Assembly (NCBI RefSeq): GCF_000576575.1
Contig: NZ_AWQS01000014.1
Location: 1 to 42,263 of the forward strand
Direction of reading: 5' to 3'
Length of the DNA stretch: 42,263 bases
Source of the DNA: Intrasporangium chromatireducens Q5-1
GTDB taxonomy: Bacteria; Actinomycetota; Actinomycetes; Actinomycetales; Dermatophilaceae
A program made the position numbers and the translations under genes. Positions 29,087-36,546 of this stretch are shown here, piece by piece; position 1 is the first letter of the stretch, and the number at the start of each line of letters is the position of its first letter. The notes under the pieces were generated by a model. That model had not been told where the DNA came from, did no database searches, and saw only the letters and a list, made by a program, of their open reading frames with translations.

Positions 29087-30358
29087 GTGAAGGTGGCGCT
29101 CCTGTCCGACTGTTACCTGCCGCGCCTCGGCGGGATCGAGGTGCAGACCCACGACCTCGCCGGCCAGCTGGTGGCGCTCGGACACGAGGTCGAGGTGTTC
29201 ACGGCGACACCCGGTCCAGAGGGGGAGATGCACGGTGCGGTGACGGTCGTCGACGGCATCCCGGTGCATCGGCTGGCCATCCAGCTGCCCTGGGAGCTGC
29301 CGGTCAATCCCAGGGCACCGAAGGAGCTGCGACGGCGGCTCGTGTCCGGCGGCTTCGACGTGGCCCACGTCCAGACCGGCGTGGTCAGCCCCTTCGCCTG
29401 GGACTGCACGCGGGTCACGGTCGGGCTCGGCCTGCCGACCGCCATGACGTGGCACTGCATGCTCGGGCCGGTGACGTCCCTGTTCCGCGCCGCCCGGTTC
29501 GTGCGGCGGTGGGCCGACCGGGGGGTGGCGATGTCGGCCGTCTCGGAGGTGGCCGCCGAGCCGTTGCGCCGGGTCGTCGGTGCGGCCGGCGACGTGACGG
29601 TCCTGCCGAACGGGATCGACGTCGCCCGCTGGCGCCCTTCGACCCCGTCGGATACTGGCCTTTCGACGGGAACTGGCCTTTCGACGGGGTCAACCGTCGA
29701 AAGGCCACGAACCGACGAAGGGCCACGAACCGTCGAGAGGCCACGAACCGACGAGGGGCCACGAACCGTCGAAGGGCCACGAACCGACGAGGGGCCACTC
29801 CGGCTGGTCACCGCGATGCGGCTGGCGCCGCGCAAGCGGCCCACGGCCCTTGTCGACCTCGTCCGTCGGGCCGCCGACGCCGCCGGACCCGGCTCGCTCG
29901 ACCTGACGATCCTCGGGGAGGGGCCGGAGCGCCGCAAGATCGAGGCCCAGCTGCGCACGCACGGGCTCGACTGGGTCCACCTGCCCGGACGGGTGCCCCG
30001 TGACGAGCTCGCCACGCGTTATGCCGCGAGCGACGTCTACCTCTCGCCGACGAAGCTCGAGTCGTTCGGCATCGCGGCCCTCGAGGCCCGCACCGCCGGC
30101 CTGCCGGTCGTCGGCCGGGCAGGCTCCGGCATCGGCGAGTTCGTCACCGACGGCGTCGGCGGCCGCATCGTCGGCGACGACGCGGAGATGGCACGGGTCA
30201 TCGCGGAGCTGGCTGCCGACCGCGACGCCGTCGACCGGATGCGTCGCTGGAACCTCGACCACCCGCCGACCCAGGACTGGCCCGCGGTGGTCGCCCTTGC
30301 GGTGGCGGAGTACGACCGGGCCCGTGCCCTCGCGCGGCTCGGGAGCGCCCGCCGGTGA
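29087..30358 (+). CDS. GT4-family glycosyltransferase with repeat-expanded linker
   Basis: A 423-residue GT-B fold retaining glycosyltransferase. The N-terminal domain starts MKVALLSDCYLPRLGGIE, as in PimB'/PimA-like enzymes. The C-terminal nucleotide-sugar domain has LRLVTAMRLAPRKRP, LGEGPERRKIE and SPTKLESFGIAALEARTAGLPVV, with the conserved Glu of the EX7E motif. The two domains are joined at about residues 186-236 by a polar repeat (RTDEGP/RTVERP hexapeptides) encoded by five 18-nt units. These units share sequence with the 17.5-18.6 kb array, and the frame is kept. The GTG at 29087 matches family starts. Its stop overlaps the NUDIX start. It is probably a mannosyl- or other hexosyltransferase acting on an envelope acceptor; the donor is unknown. 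Confidence 0.92.
   Translation: MKVALLSDCYLPRLGGIEVQTHDLAGQLVALGHEVEVFTATPGPEGEMHGAVTVVDGIPVHRLAIQLPWELPVNPRAPKELRRRLVSGGFDVAHVQTGVVSPFAWDCTRVTVGLGLPTAMTWHCMLGPVTSLFRAARFVRRWADRGVAMSAVSEVAAEPLRRVVGAAGDVTVLPNGIDVARWRPSTPSDTGLSTGTGLSTGSTVERPRTDEGPRTVERPRTDEGPRTVEGPRTDEGPLRLVTAMRLAPRKRPTALVDLVRRAADAAGPGSLDLTILGEGPERRKIEAQLRTHGLDWVHLPGRVPRDELATRYAASDVYLSPTKLESFGIAALEARTAGLPVVGRAGSGIGEFVTDGVGGRIVGDDAEMARVIAELAADRDAVDRMRRWNLDHPPTQDWPAVVALAVAEYDRARALARLGSARR
29653..29797. repeat. In-frame 18-nt repeat module inside the glycosyltransferase
   Basis: Two copies of ACTGGCCTTTCGACGGG (29654 and 29672) are followed by five 18-nt units of the form GGCCACGAACCG(A/T)CGARR at 29703, 29721, 29739, 29757 and 29775. 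The word GTCGAAAGGCCACGAACCGAC is the exact inverse of GTCGGTTCGTGGCCTTTCGAC in the 17.5-kb array, so the two loci share one repeat family. Because 18 is a multiple of three, copy-number change keeps the reading frame. Confidence 0.88.
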
Positions 30359-31062
30359 AGTCGAACGTCCCCGGTGGGGTCCGCGTGGTCGCCGTGCCCG
30401 GCGTCGGCACGCCCACGGCCGTCGGCCGGATCGCCCACGGTCAGCATCCCGAGACGCTCCTGCACGCGGCAGGGTGGGTGGCCCATGCTCCCGAGTCAGC
30501 GTCCGTCGCCACGGACGGCGCGCTCGAGCTGGCGTACCGCGTGAGCCCGCTCAGCGGCATACCCCCTCGTGTCGAGGGACGCCGTCGCGACCGGGACGTG
30601 CCCGCCGACGCGGTCGGGGAGGCCTACCAGCGGGTTGCGGCGTACGCGCTCGTCCTGAGCCGGGAGGGCGTGCTGCTCACGGAGTTCACCGCGCAGACGC
30701 ACGTCGCGGGGGAGTGGGGCCTGCCCGGTGGGGGCCTGGAGGCGGGCGAGACGCCAGTCGACGGCGTGCTGCGCGAGGTGTGGGAGGAGACCGGGCAGCA
30801 GATCGTGCTCGGTGAGCTGATCGCGATCCAGTCGAGCCACTGGGTGGGCCGGGCGCCGTCGCGGGTCATCGAGGACTTCCACGCCATCCGGATCGTCTAC
30901 CGCGCCGTGTGCCCCGACCCGACCGAGCCGGTCATCCACGACGTCGGCGGCACGACCGGCGACGCACGGTGGGTGCCGCTCGACCGGGTCCAGGACCTGC
31001 CGCTGACCCGGTCGTGGCAGGAGTTCGAGGCCCTCGTCGGGGGCGGCCCGACGCCACCGTAG
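30355..31062 (+). CDS. NUDIX hydrolase
   Basis: A 235-residue protein. The C-terminal NUDIX domain carries a full Nudix box, GGGLEAGETPVDGVLREVWEETGQ, whose Glu residues bind Mg2+ for cleavage of a nucleoside-diphosphate-linked substrate. The N-terminal ~80 residues are not recognised and contain the dispersed 14-bp word at 30549-30562 in frame (VSPLSGIP). The GTG start overlaps the glycosyltransferase stop by four bases, so the two genes are coupled; a nucleotide-sugar substrate would fit this context, but that is inference. The TAG stop is also the start of the next gene's -10 hexamer. Confidence 0.9.
   Translation: MKSNVPGGVRVVAVPGVGTPTAVGRIAHGQHPETLLHAAGWVAHAPESASVATDGALELAYRVSPLSGIPPRVEGRRRDRDVPADAVGEAYQRVAAYALVLSREGVLLTEFTAQTHVAGEWGLPGGGLEAGETPVDGVLREVWEETGQQIVLGELIAIQSSHWVGRAPSRVIEDFHAIRIVYRAVCPDPTEPVIHDVGGTTGDARWVPLDRVQDLPLTRSWQEFEALVGGGPTPP
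30549..30562 (-). repeat. 14-bp repeat word inside the NUDIX gene
   Basis: GCTCAGCGGCATAC, the inverse of GTATGCCGCTGAGC, is an exact copy of the dispersed word, here translated as part of VSPLSGIP upstream of the Nudix domain. Confidence 0.55.
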
Positions 31063-31065
31063 GAT
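31060..31065 (+). promoter_or_regulatory. -10 element embedded in the NUDIX stop codon
   Basis: TAGGAT lies 7 nt before the ATG at 31073, and its first three bases are the NUDIX stop codon TAG. It predicts a leaderless transcript for the small membrane protein gene. Confidence 0.4.
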
Positions 31066-31072
31066 CGCGGCC

Positions 31073-31426
31073 ATGGACGTCCTCCAGAAGATCATCCTTG
31101 TCCTCCACCTGCTCGGCATGGCCGCGATCGTCGGCGGCTGGCTCGCCGCACGCAAGGGCCGGACGATGTCGGAGGTCGTGGTCTGGGGCGCCCGCGCGCA
31201 GATCGTCACCGGGCTCATCCTCGTCGGCCTCGCCGAGGCGACGAAGGACGAGGGGAGTGCGCTCAACTACACGAAGATCGGCATCAAGCTGCTCGTCGCC
31301 GTGATCGTGGTGGCCTTCGCCGAGATCGGCCGGGCCCGCGCCAAGCGGAACGAGTCGTCCTCGACGGCGCTCGACGCGGCGGGGATCGGGGGCGTGCTCA
31401 ACGTCCTCGTCGCCGCCCTGTGGTGA
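31073..31426 (+). CDS. Small integral membrane protein, unknown function
   Basis: A 117-residue protein with about four hydrophobic helices (IILVLHLLGMAAIVGGWLAA; VVVWGARAQIVTGLILVGLA; KIGIKLLVAVIVVAFAEI; GVLNVLVAALW). No family motif that I can name with confidence. The histidine in the first helix and conserved small residues recall small actinobacterial membrane proteins with no assigned role. The start is supported by TAGGAT 7 nt upstream. The next gene begins one base after the stop codon (TGAGATG), so the two form a unit. Confidence 0.8.
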   Translation: MDVLQKIILVLHLLGMAAIVGGWLAARKGRTMSEVVVWGARAQIVTGLILVGLAEATKDEGSALNYTKIGIKLLVAVIVVAFAEIGRARAKRNESSSTALDAAGIGGVLNVLVAALW

Positions 31427-31427
31427 G

Positions 31428-31643
31428 ATGCGCTGGAACGTCGGCGTCCTCGCGGGGCTGCTGATCGGCCTCGCCTGGCTCGCGGGCGGCGTCGTCACCT
31501 ACGTCATCGGCCGGCGCAACGCGCGCCGCTCGGAGCGGGAGGGGGCGGGCGGGTCCGCCGTCATCGGCATCTTCCTCATCGTCGTGGGCGCGCTGACGCT
31601 GTTCGCCACCTTGTTGCTCGCCGTCGTCCCGGGCAACGACTGA
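31428..31643 (+). CDS. Two-helix membrane protein, unknown function
   Basis: A 71-residue protein with two hydrophobic helices (VGVLAGLLIGLAWLAGGVVTYVIG and AVIGIFLIVVGALTLFATLLLAVV) joined by a short basic loop RRNARRSEREG. No known domain. It begins one base after the stop codon of the preceding gene, so it is probably translated from the same mRNA. A hairpin of the dispersed repeat family follows its stop. Confidence 0.72.
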   Translation: MRWNVGVLAGLLIGLAWLAGGVVTYVIGRRNARRSEREGAGGSAVIGIFLIVVGALTLFATLLLAVVPGND

Positions 31644-31666
31644 CCTCCTGCGCGCCCCATCAGCCC

Positions 31667-31702
31667 GTATGCCGCTGAGCCGGCTGGCGCTGGCCCGCTC
31701 AG
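31667..31702. terminator. REP-like hairpin between convergent genes
   Basis: GTATGCCGCTGAGC (31667-31680) begins the element. CTGAGC (31675-31680) pairs with GCTCAG (31697-31702) around a GC-rich loop. It lies between two convergent genes and reaches 4 bp into the minus-strand gene, so it could terminate both. It is nearly identical over about 36 bp to the element at 33574-33610. Confidence 0.6.
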
Positions 31703-32997
31703 TCCCGCGCGTATCCGGCGCCCAGTGCGATCGGCAGGGACTGCGGACCTGCTGAGTTGACGCGCATGGCCTTGTAGATGCCGCCCGTCTCGACGTCCCA
31801 GACGAGCAGGTAGTCCCCGCCTCCGGCGAAGGCCGAGAGGTGCAGGTAGCGTCCCGATGGATCCCACCCGACCGGGCTGACGGGGAAGCCCGAACGACTG
31901 GTCAGCACCTTGACCGGCGCCCGACCGGCGGCGTGCGCCTGTCCGAGGTCGGCCACGACGATCGACGTTCCGTCCGCCCCGATCGCGACCCGGTCACCGG
32001 CCGACTTCACCACACCGGTCGGCGTGCCGAGCCCTGAGCCCAGATTGGTGCTCGTCACACCGGAGGGCCCGTACCGGTTCACGACCAGGGCGCCGTCGCG
32101 CCCCGCCCGTGCCCCGTATCGCGAGTCGTTCTCCTGACCCATCGTGCGTCGTACCCGCCCGGTCGTCAGGTCGATGTGCCAGCTGGCCAGTGCGGAGTGG
32201 GCGATGACTGCTCCGACATCGTCGACGGACCATCCGGCCGAGGTGAGGCCCGGGTCGGGCACGGCCAGGGAATGGACGGCATGGGTGACGAGGTCGACCA
32301 CCACGACTCCGCCCGGTTGAGCGAAGACGAGCTCGCTGCCATCCGCGGACAGCGGCGTTCCCGATCCGGCCGAGACCTTCTCCGCCTGCTCGGCGGTCAG
32401 GGTGACGGAGTCGACGGCGACCAGATCACTCCCGATCTGGATCACGAGGTGGTACGTCGAGGCCGGCGGGCGCACCTGGTCGCCCTCGAGGTAGACGGCA
32501 GTGACCGCAGGAAGAAGCGGAGCCACCGGCCTCGCGGACAGTCTGGAGCCGGAAGGGCTCGACATGAGCACGTGGTCACCGGCATCGAAGTTCGGCAGGT
32601 CGGCGTACTGGGTGACATCCGGCAGGCGGATCTGGAGCGTCCCGCCGGCGCCGGGAACCCAGCCCCGGGGGTCGATCCAAGGCGCCGGTTGGGTGATCGT
32701 CGCCGCGTCTGAGGTCGGTGGCGGAAGCGTGGGGACCCGGATCGGCGCGGACGCCCGCGTGGTCCGTGCGGGGACCGGCTGCATGCCGCGGTCGACGCCG
32801 TGAGACCCGATCCATTGCCAGCCGGCGCCCAGTGCCAGCACGGCGGCGACCACGGCGGCGAGGACGACTCGGAGCCTGCGCTGGTGCTGGGCCCCACGCC
32901 ACGCGGTCTGGGTGAAGTCGACCTCCGGTACGTCCGCGACGACCTCGTCGAGCAGGAGACCCAGGCGGCTACGACTCCCCGCGGGACGCTCGTTCAT
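31699..32997 (-). CDS. Membrane-anchored propeller-like protein, possible sigma-factor partner
   Basis: A 432-residue protein: a cytosolic N-terminus of about 40 residues, one transmembrane helix (RVVLAAVVAAVLALGAGWQWI, about 43-63), a Pro/Thr-rich linker, then a large extracytoplasmic domain with repeated VAxDxxTL-, GxxLVVNRYG- and DPSGRYLHLSAF-like strands, suggesting a beta-propeller. The ATG overlaps the stop codon of the sigma factor gene (ATGA), the arrangement of sigma factor and cognate anti-sigma or sensor. The N-terminus lacks a clear zinc anti-sigma motif (HxxxCxxC), so an anti-sigma role is only an inference from context. Function otherwise unknown. Confidence 0.75.
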   Translation of the reverse strand: MNERPAGSRSRLGLLLDEVVADVPEVDFTQTAWRGAQHQRRLRVVLAAVVAAVLALGAGWQWIGSHGVDRGMQPVPARTTRASAPIRVPTLPPPTSDAATITQPAPWIDPRGWVPGAGGTLQIRLPDVTQYADLPNFDAGDHVLMSSPSGSRLSARPVAPLLPAVTAVYLEGDQVRPPASTYHLVIQIGSDLVAVDSVTLTAEQAEKVSAGSGTPLSADGSELVFAQPGGVVVVDLVTHAVHSLAVPDPGLTSAGWSVDDVGAVIAHSALASWHIDLTTGRVRRTMGQENDSRYGARAGRDGALVVNRYGPSGVTSTNLGSGLGTPTGVVKSAGDRVAIGADGTSIVVADLGQAHAAGRAPVKVLTSRSGFPVSPVGWDPSGRYLHLSAFAGGGDYLLVWDVETGGIYKAMRVNSAGPQSLPIALGAGYARD

Positions 32998-33506
32998 GAC
33001 GACTCACCTCCAGTCGTGAGCGGCGCGAGGTGCGGTACCAACGTCCTGATCCGGGACAACGCGTCGTGCGTCTGGCTCTTGACCGTGCCGACCGAGATCC
33101 CGAGGATCGCTGCTGTCTCGGCCTCGCTCCGATCCTCGAAGAACCGCAGGACGAGGACCGCCCGCTGTCGTGGCGCCAGACGGCTGAGGGCCCGCTCGAG
33201 GTCGACCTTCGCCTCGACGCTCGTGTCGTGAGCGGCGTACGGGGTGGGCTCCGGGGGAGTGAGGGTGACCCGCTCCCGGCTGGTGCGCCGCCACGACGAG
33301 ATTGCGTCGCGGTAGAGCACCCGGCGCACGAAGGCGTCCGGGTGCTCGTGCCGGATCGTCTCCCACCGCAGCGCGAGTTTGATGAGGGCCTGCTGCACGA
33401 GGTCCTCGGCCTGATGGCGGTCGCCGCACACCAGATAGGCGGCGCGCAACAGCCCGTGCTGTCGGGCGCGCACGTACTCGGCGAACTCCGCGTCCATCGG
33501 TTTCAT
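32994..33506 (-). CDS. SigE-family (ECF-type) RNA polymerase sigma factor
   Basis: A 170-residue sigma-70-family factor of the actinobacterial SigE subgroup. Region 2 is at about residues 8-80 (LLRAAYLVCGDRHQAEDLVQQALIKLALRW, with the conserved DLVQQ-type core contact). Region 4 is at about 105-155 (LAPRQRAVLVLRFFEDRSEAETAAILGISVGTVKSQ). It would direct RNA polymerase to its own set of promoters. GAGAGGGGG lies about 8 nt before the ATG at 33506; a second ATG at 33497 is possible. The stop overlaps the start of the membrane protein gene downstream, indicating co-translation and a probable regulatory pair. Confidence 0.93.
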   Translation of the reverse strand: MKPMDAEFAEYVRARQHGLLRAAYLVCGDRHQAEDLVQQALIKLALRWETIRHEHPDAFVRRVLYRDAISSWRRTSRERVTLTPPEPTPYAAHDTSVEAKVDLERALSRLAPRQRAVLVLRFFEDRSEAETAAILGISVGTVKSQTHDALSRIRTLVPHLAPLTTGGESS

Positions 33507-33573
33507 GCCCGGCCCCCTCTCTAGAGCATGAACGCTCCGAAGGGCCCGTGGGGTTGGGTCGGCACAAACGCCG

Positions 33574-33610
33574 GTATGCCGCTGAGCCGGCTGCCGCTGG
33601 CCGGCTCAGC
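33574..33610. terminator. REP-like hairpin overlapping the amidohydrolase stop codon
   Basis: GTATGCCGCTGAGC occupies 33574-33587. A perfect 10-bp stem, GCTGAGCCGG (33581-33590) with CCGGCTCAGC (33601-33610), has a 10-nt loop, and the TGA stop of the minus-strand amidohydrolase (33606-33608) lies inside the stem. It is likely a terminator for that gene. Confidence 0.65.
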
Positions 33611-35168
33611 CGCGCTCGTGGACCAGCGCGCCGCCGACCCAGGTCTGCTCGATGCCGGCGTCGCGGATCGCCGCGGGGTCCCGTCGCTCCAGCTCGAAGA
33701 CGTTGCGGTCGACGCAGATGAGGTCGGCGAGCTGCCCCGGGATGAGTCGGCCGACGTCGCGGCGGCCGGCCGCCCGCCACGACCCGACGGTGTGGGCGCG
33801 GACGGCCTCGGCGAGGCTGATCCGCTCGTCGGGCTGCCACCCGCCCGGCGGGACGCCGTCGGCGCGCTGCCGGGTCACGGCCGCGTGCAGAGCGTGGAAG
33901 GGGTTCGGCTCCTCGACCGGGGCGTCGGAGCCGAACGCGAGCGCCACCCCGGCGTCGAGCATGGAGCGCCAGGCATAGGACCGGAGCGGCCGGGGCCCGA
34001 TGACCGAGTCGACGACCTCGAGGTCGGTGGTGCAGTGCGTCGGCTGCATCGACGCGACGACCCCCAATCGGGCGAACCGCTCGATGTCCGCGGGGAGCAC
34101 GTGCTGCGCGTGCTCGACCCGGAGGATGGCCTTTCGAAAGCGGGGCCGCAGCTCGGCGTAGGCGTCGAGCACGAGCCGGTTCGCCTCATCGCCGATCGCG
34201 TGGGTGCACACGTCGAGCCCTGCCTCGAGGGACGTGCGGATCCGTTGCAGGAGAACGGGATACGGGGTCACTGCGAGGCCGCACGACCCGTGTCCGAGGA
34301 ACGGCTCGGTCATGTGGGCCGTGCGCGACCCGAGCGCCCCGTCGGCAAAGAACTTGACCGGGCCGACCCGGAGCCGGTCGTCGCCGTCACCGGCGCGGCG
34401 GCCCTCGTCGATGGCCAGCTCGAGGTCCGGGTCGCGGACGCACTTCGTGACGCGAAGCTGGAGCGAGCCGGCCGCGTGCAGGTCCGCGTAGCCCTGACGC
34501 ACCTCTTCGCCGTCGATGTCGGTGATGGCCGTGAGGCCGGCCGCGAGCAGGCTCCGCTGGACAGCCGCCAGGGCCTCCCGCACGGTGCGGGCGTCCGGGA
34601 CCGGCGTCGGCACGAGCTCGATCGCATCGTCGTAGAGCACCCCCGTGGGCTCCCCGGCCCGGTCCCGGTCGATGCGGCCGCCGACCGGGTCGGGAGTGGC
34701 GCGGCTGATCCCCGCCGCGACGAGCGCCGCCGAGTTGACCCACGCCGAGTGCCCGTCGACACTCGGCAGGACCGCCAACCGGCCGCCGGTGACCCGGTCG
34801 AGGGACCAGCGGTCCGGGCCCGGACCGGTCCACCGGTTCCGGTTCCACCGCCCGCCCCGCACGTCGGCGCCCGAGGGCAGCTGTGCGGCATACCTCTCGA
34901 CGAGCGCGAGCGCCTCGTCGAGCGAACCGGTCTCGCGCAGGTCGACGGCGATGGACTCCTCCGCCAGCCAGCCGGTGTGGAGGTGCGCGTCGTGCAGGCC
35001 GGGCAGGACGACCGCGCCGGGCAGGTCGACGACCGTGCTCGTGCCGCCGTCGAGCGCCGCTGCCCCGACAGCGACGATGCGCTCTCCCTCGACGAGCAGG
35101 GCATCGGTCCAAGGCTCCTCGGGGGCGCCGGTCCAGATTCGGGTGTGGCGAAAGAGGGTCCGGCTCAT
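33606..35168 (-). CDS. Amidohydrolase family 3 (YtcJ-like) metalloenzyme
   Basis: A 520-residue amidohydrolase-superfamily protein of the exoenzyme/YtcJ type. The metal-binding HxH is seen in HDAHLHTGWL (His62, His64). Further family marks are VKFFADGALGSRTAHM, the later histidines in THAIGDEAN and RVEHAQHV, and the catalytic aspartate in FGSDAPVEEPNPF. It would hydrolyse an amide or similar bond of an unknown small molecule in the cytosol. The ATG overlaps the stop of the pterin dehydratase gene (ATGA), which excludes longer in-frame starts. The stop codon sits inside a repeat-family hairpin. Confidence 0.93.
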   Translation of the reverse strand: MSRTLFRHTRIWTGAPEEPWTDALLVEGERIVAVGAAALDGGTSTVVDLPGAVVLPGLHDAHLHTGWLAEESIAVDLRETGSLDEALALVERYAAQLPSGADVRGGRWNRNRWTGPGPDRWSLDRVTGGRLAVLPSVDGHSAWVNSAALVAAGISRATPDPVGGRIDRDRAGEPTGVLYDDAIELVPTPVPDARTVREALAAVQRSLLAAGLTAITDIDGEEVRQGYADLHAAGSLQLRVTKCVRDPDLELAIDEGRRAGDGDDRLRVGPVKFFADGALGSRTAHMTEPFLGHGSCGLAVTPYPVLLQRIRTSLEAGLDVCTHAIGDEANRLVLDAYAELRPRFRKAILRVEHAQHVLPADIERFARLGVVASMQPTHCTTDLEVVDSVIGPRPLRSYAWRSMLDAGVALAFGSDAPVEEPNPFHALHAAVTRQRADGVPPGGWQPDERISLAEAVRAHTVGSWRAAGRRDVGRLIPGQLADLICVDRNVFELERRDPAAIRDAGIEQTWVGGALVHERG

Positions 35169-35521
35169 CCGTTCGGCAGGTCCGGTCCCCGCTCGGGGTC
35201 GACGTTCGGCGCCTGCATGGGGGTGCCGGTGCGGTTGGCGATCGTGCTGATCCGGCGGGCCAGCTCGACGTCGCGCGACGTCAGGTGACCGACGTCGTGG
35301 CTGGTCGTGCGGATGACGACCTCGCCGTAGCGGACGTCGACGTCGGGGTGGTGGTTCAGCTCGTCGGCGACCTGTGCGATCTCCGGCAGCAGGGCCGCCC
35401 CCCGCGAGAAACCGCTCGTCTCGAGGACGGTCATGAGGGAGTCGCCGACCTGCCGCCACCCCTCGAGGCCCTCGGCGTGCGCCAGCTCGTCCGGACTGAT
35501 GGGTGCGTTCGGGTCACTCAT
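35165..35521 (-). CDS. 4a-hydroxytetrahydrobiopterin dehydratase (PCD/DCoH)
   Basis: A 118-residue protein of the pterin-4a-carbinolamine dehydratase family. The signature ELNHHPDVDVRYGEVVIRTTSH is complete, with Asn56-His57-His58-Pro59 and the second-site His/Asp in SHDVGHLTSRD. These enzymes dehydrate 4a-hydroxytetrahydropterin after aromatic amino acid hydroxylation or serve other pterin roles; no hydroxylase gene lies nearby. A short C-terminal tail of about 18 residues follows the family core. It is translationally coupled to the amidohydrolase. A weak CAGGCT 6 nt before the ATG could be its own -10. Confidence 0.92.
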   Translation of the reverse strand: MSDPNAPISPDELAHAEGLEGWRQVGDSLMTVLETSGFSRGAALLPEIAQVADELNHHPDVDVRYGEVVIRTTSHDVGHLTSRDVELARRISTIANRTGTPMQAPNVDPERGPDLPNG

Positions 35522-35540
35522 CGTCCCAGCCTGTCACAGC

Positions 35541-36533
35541 TCAGGCGGTCGGGACGAGGATGACCTTGCCGGTCGTCCGGCGGCCCTCGAGCGCGTCGTA
35601 GGCGGCGGCGGCCTCGTCGAAGGGATAGCGGCCGCCGATCTCGACCTCGAGGGTGCCGTCCGCGATCGCCCCGAGGACCTCGCGCGCCCGCCACTCGAGC
35701 TCGTCGCGGGTCTGGACGTAGTGCGCGAGCGTCGGCCGGGTGATGAAGAGGGACCCGGCCCGGTTGAGGCGCTGCAGGTCGAAGGGCGGCACCTGGCCGC
35801 TCGCGCCCCCGAAGAGGACGAGCATCCCGCGGGGCCGCAGCGAGCCGAGCGAGGCGTCGAAGGTTGCCTTGCCGACACCGTCGTAGACGACGTCGACGCC
35901 GCGGCCCGCCGCCTCACGGACCGCCGCCGCGAGGTCCTGGGTGCTCGAGTAGTCGATGGTGTGCGCGGCGCCGCGACGGCGGGCGATCTCGAGCTTCTCC
36001 TCCGAGCCCGCGGTCGCGATGACGGTGACGCCCTTGGCGGTGAGCAGCTGCACGAGCAGCTGGCCGACACCACCCGCGGCGGCGTGCACGAGGGCGATGT
36101 CGCCCTCCTTGGCGGGGAAGGTCGACGTGACGAGGTAGTGCGCCGTCAGGCCCTGAAGCATGGCGGCGGCCGCGGTCTCGAGGTCGACCCCGTCGGGGAC
36201 TGGGACCAGGTCGTCGGTGCGGCGGTTGACGACGGAGGCCTCGCTGCCCCCCGCCTGCGCCCAGGCGACGTGGTCACCGACGCTGAAGCCATCGACCCCG
36301 TCGCCGAGGGCGGTCACCGTGCCGGCGCCCTCCTCACCGAGGACGAACGGCGTCGGCGTGGGGTAGACGCCCTGTCGCTTGTAGACGTCGATGAAGTTGA
36401 CCCCCGCGGCGGCCACCTCGACCTGGACCTCACCGGCACCGGGTGGCGTCACCTCGATGTCCTGCACCTCGAGGACGCTGCCGTCCCCGGGCTTCGTGAC
36501 GATGACGGCGCGCGCGGTGGTCGTGGTGGTCAT
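35541..36533 (-). CDS. Quinone oxidoreductase (zinc-free MDR family)
   Basis: A 330-residue NADPH-dependent medium-chain dehydrogenase/reductase of the quinone oxidoreductase (QOR/zeta-crystallin) type. The signature GVNFIDVYKRQGVYP is complete, the Rossmann loop AAAGGVGQLLVQL binds NADPH, and no zinc-ligand cysteines are seen. It reduces quinones or enones in the cytosol. The ATG at 36533 is supported by TAAGGT 7 nt upstream, and that hexamer includes the TAA stop of the GNAT gene. The stop is 20 bp before the pterin dehydratase start, so read-through to that gene is likely. Confidence 0.95.
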   Translation of the reverse strand: MTTTTTARAVIVTKPGDGSVLEVQDIEVTPPGAGEVQVEVAAAGVNFIDVYKRQGVYPTPTPFVLGEEGAGTVTALGDGVDGFSVGDHVAWAQAGGSEASVVNRRTDDLVPVPDGVDLETAAAAMLQGLTAHYLVTSTFPAKEGDIALVHAAAGGVGQLLVQLLTAKGVTVIATAGSEEKLEIARRRGAAHTIDYSSTQDLAAAVREAAGRGVDVVYDGVGKATFDASLGSLRPRGMLVLFGGASGQVPPFDLQRLNRAGSLFITRPTLAHYVQTRDELEWRAREVLGAIADGTLEVEIGGRYPFDEAAAAYDALEGRRTTGKVILVPTA

Positions 36534-36540
36534 GCAGGCC

Positions 36541-36546
36541 ACCTTA
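36541..36546 (-). promoter_or_regulatory. -10 element of the quinone oxidoreductase, overlapping the GNAT stop
   Basis: On the minus strand TAAGGT lies 7 nt before the ATG at 36533. Its first three bases are the TAA stop of the upstream GNAT gene, the same stop-codon promoter arrangement as at 31060. Confidence 0.4.

Noticed and set aside
29087-30358. MshA (mycothiol glycosyltransferase) with MshB as the deacetylase
   Set aside because: The GT N-terminus resembles PimB'-type rather than MshA, and the deacetylase lacks features that would single out MshB or Mca.
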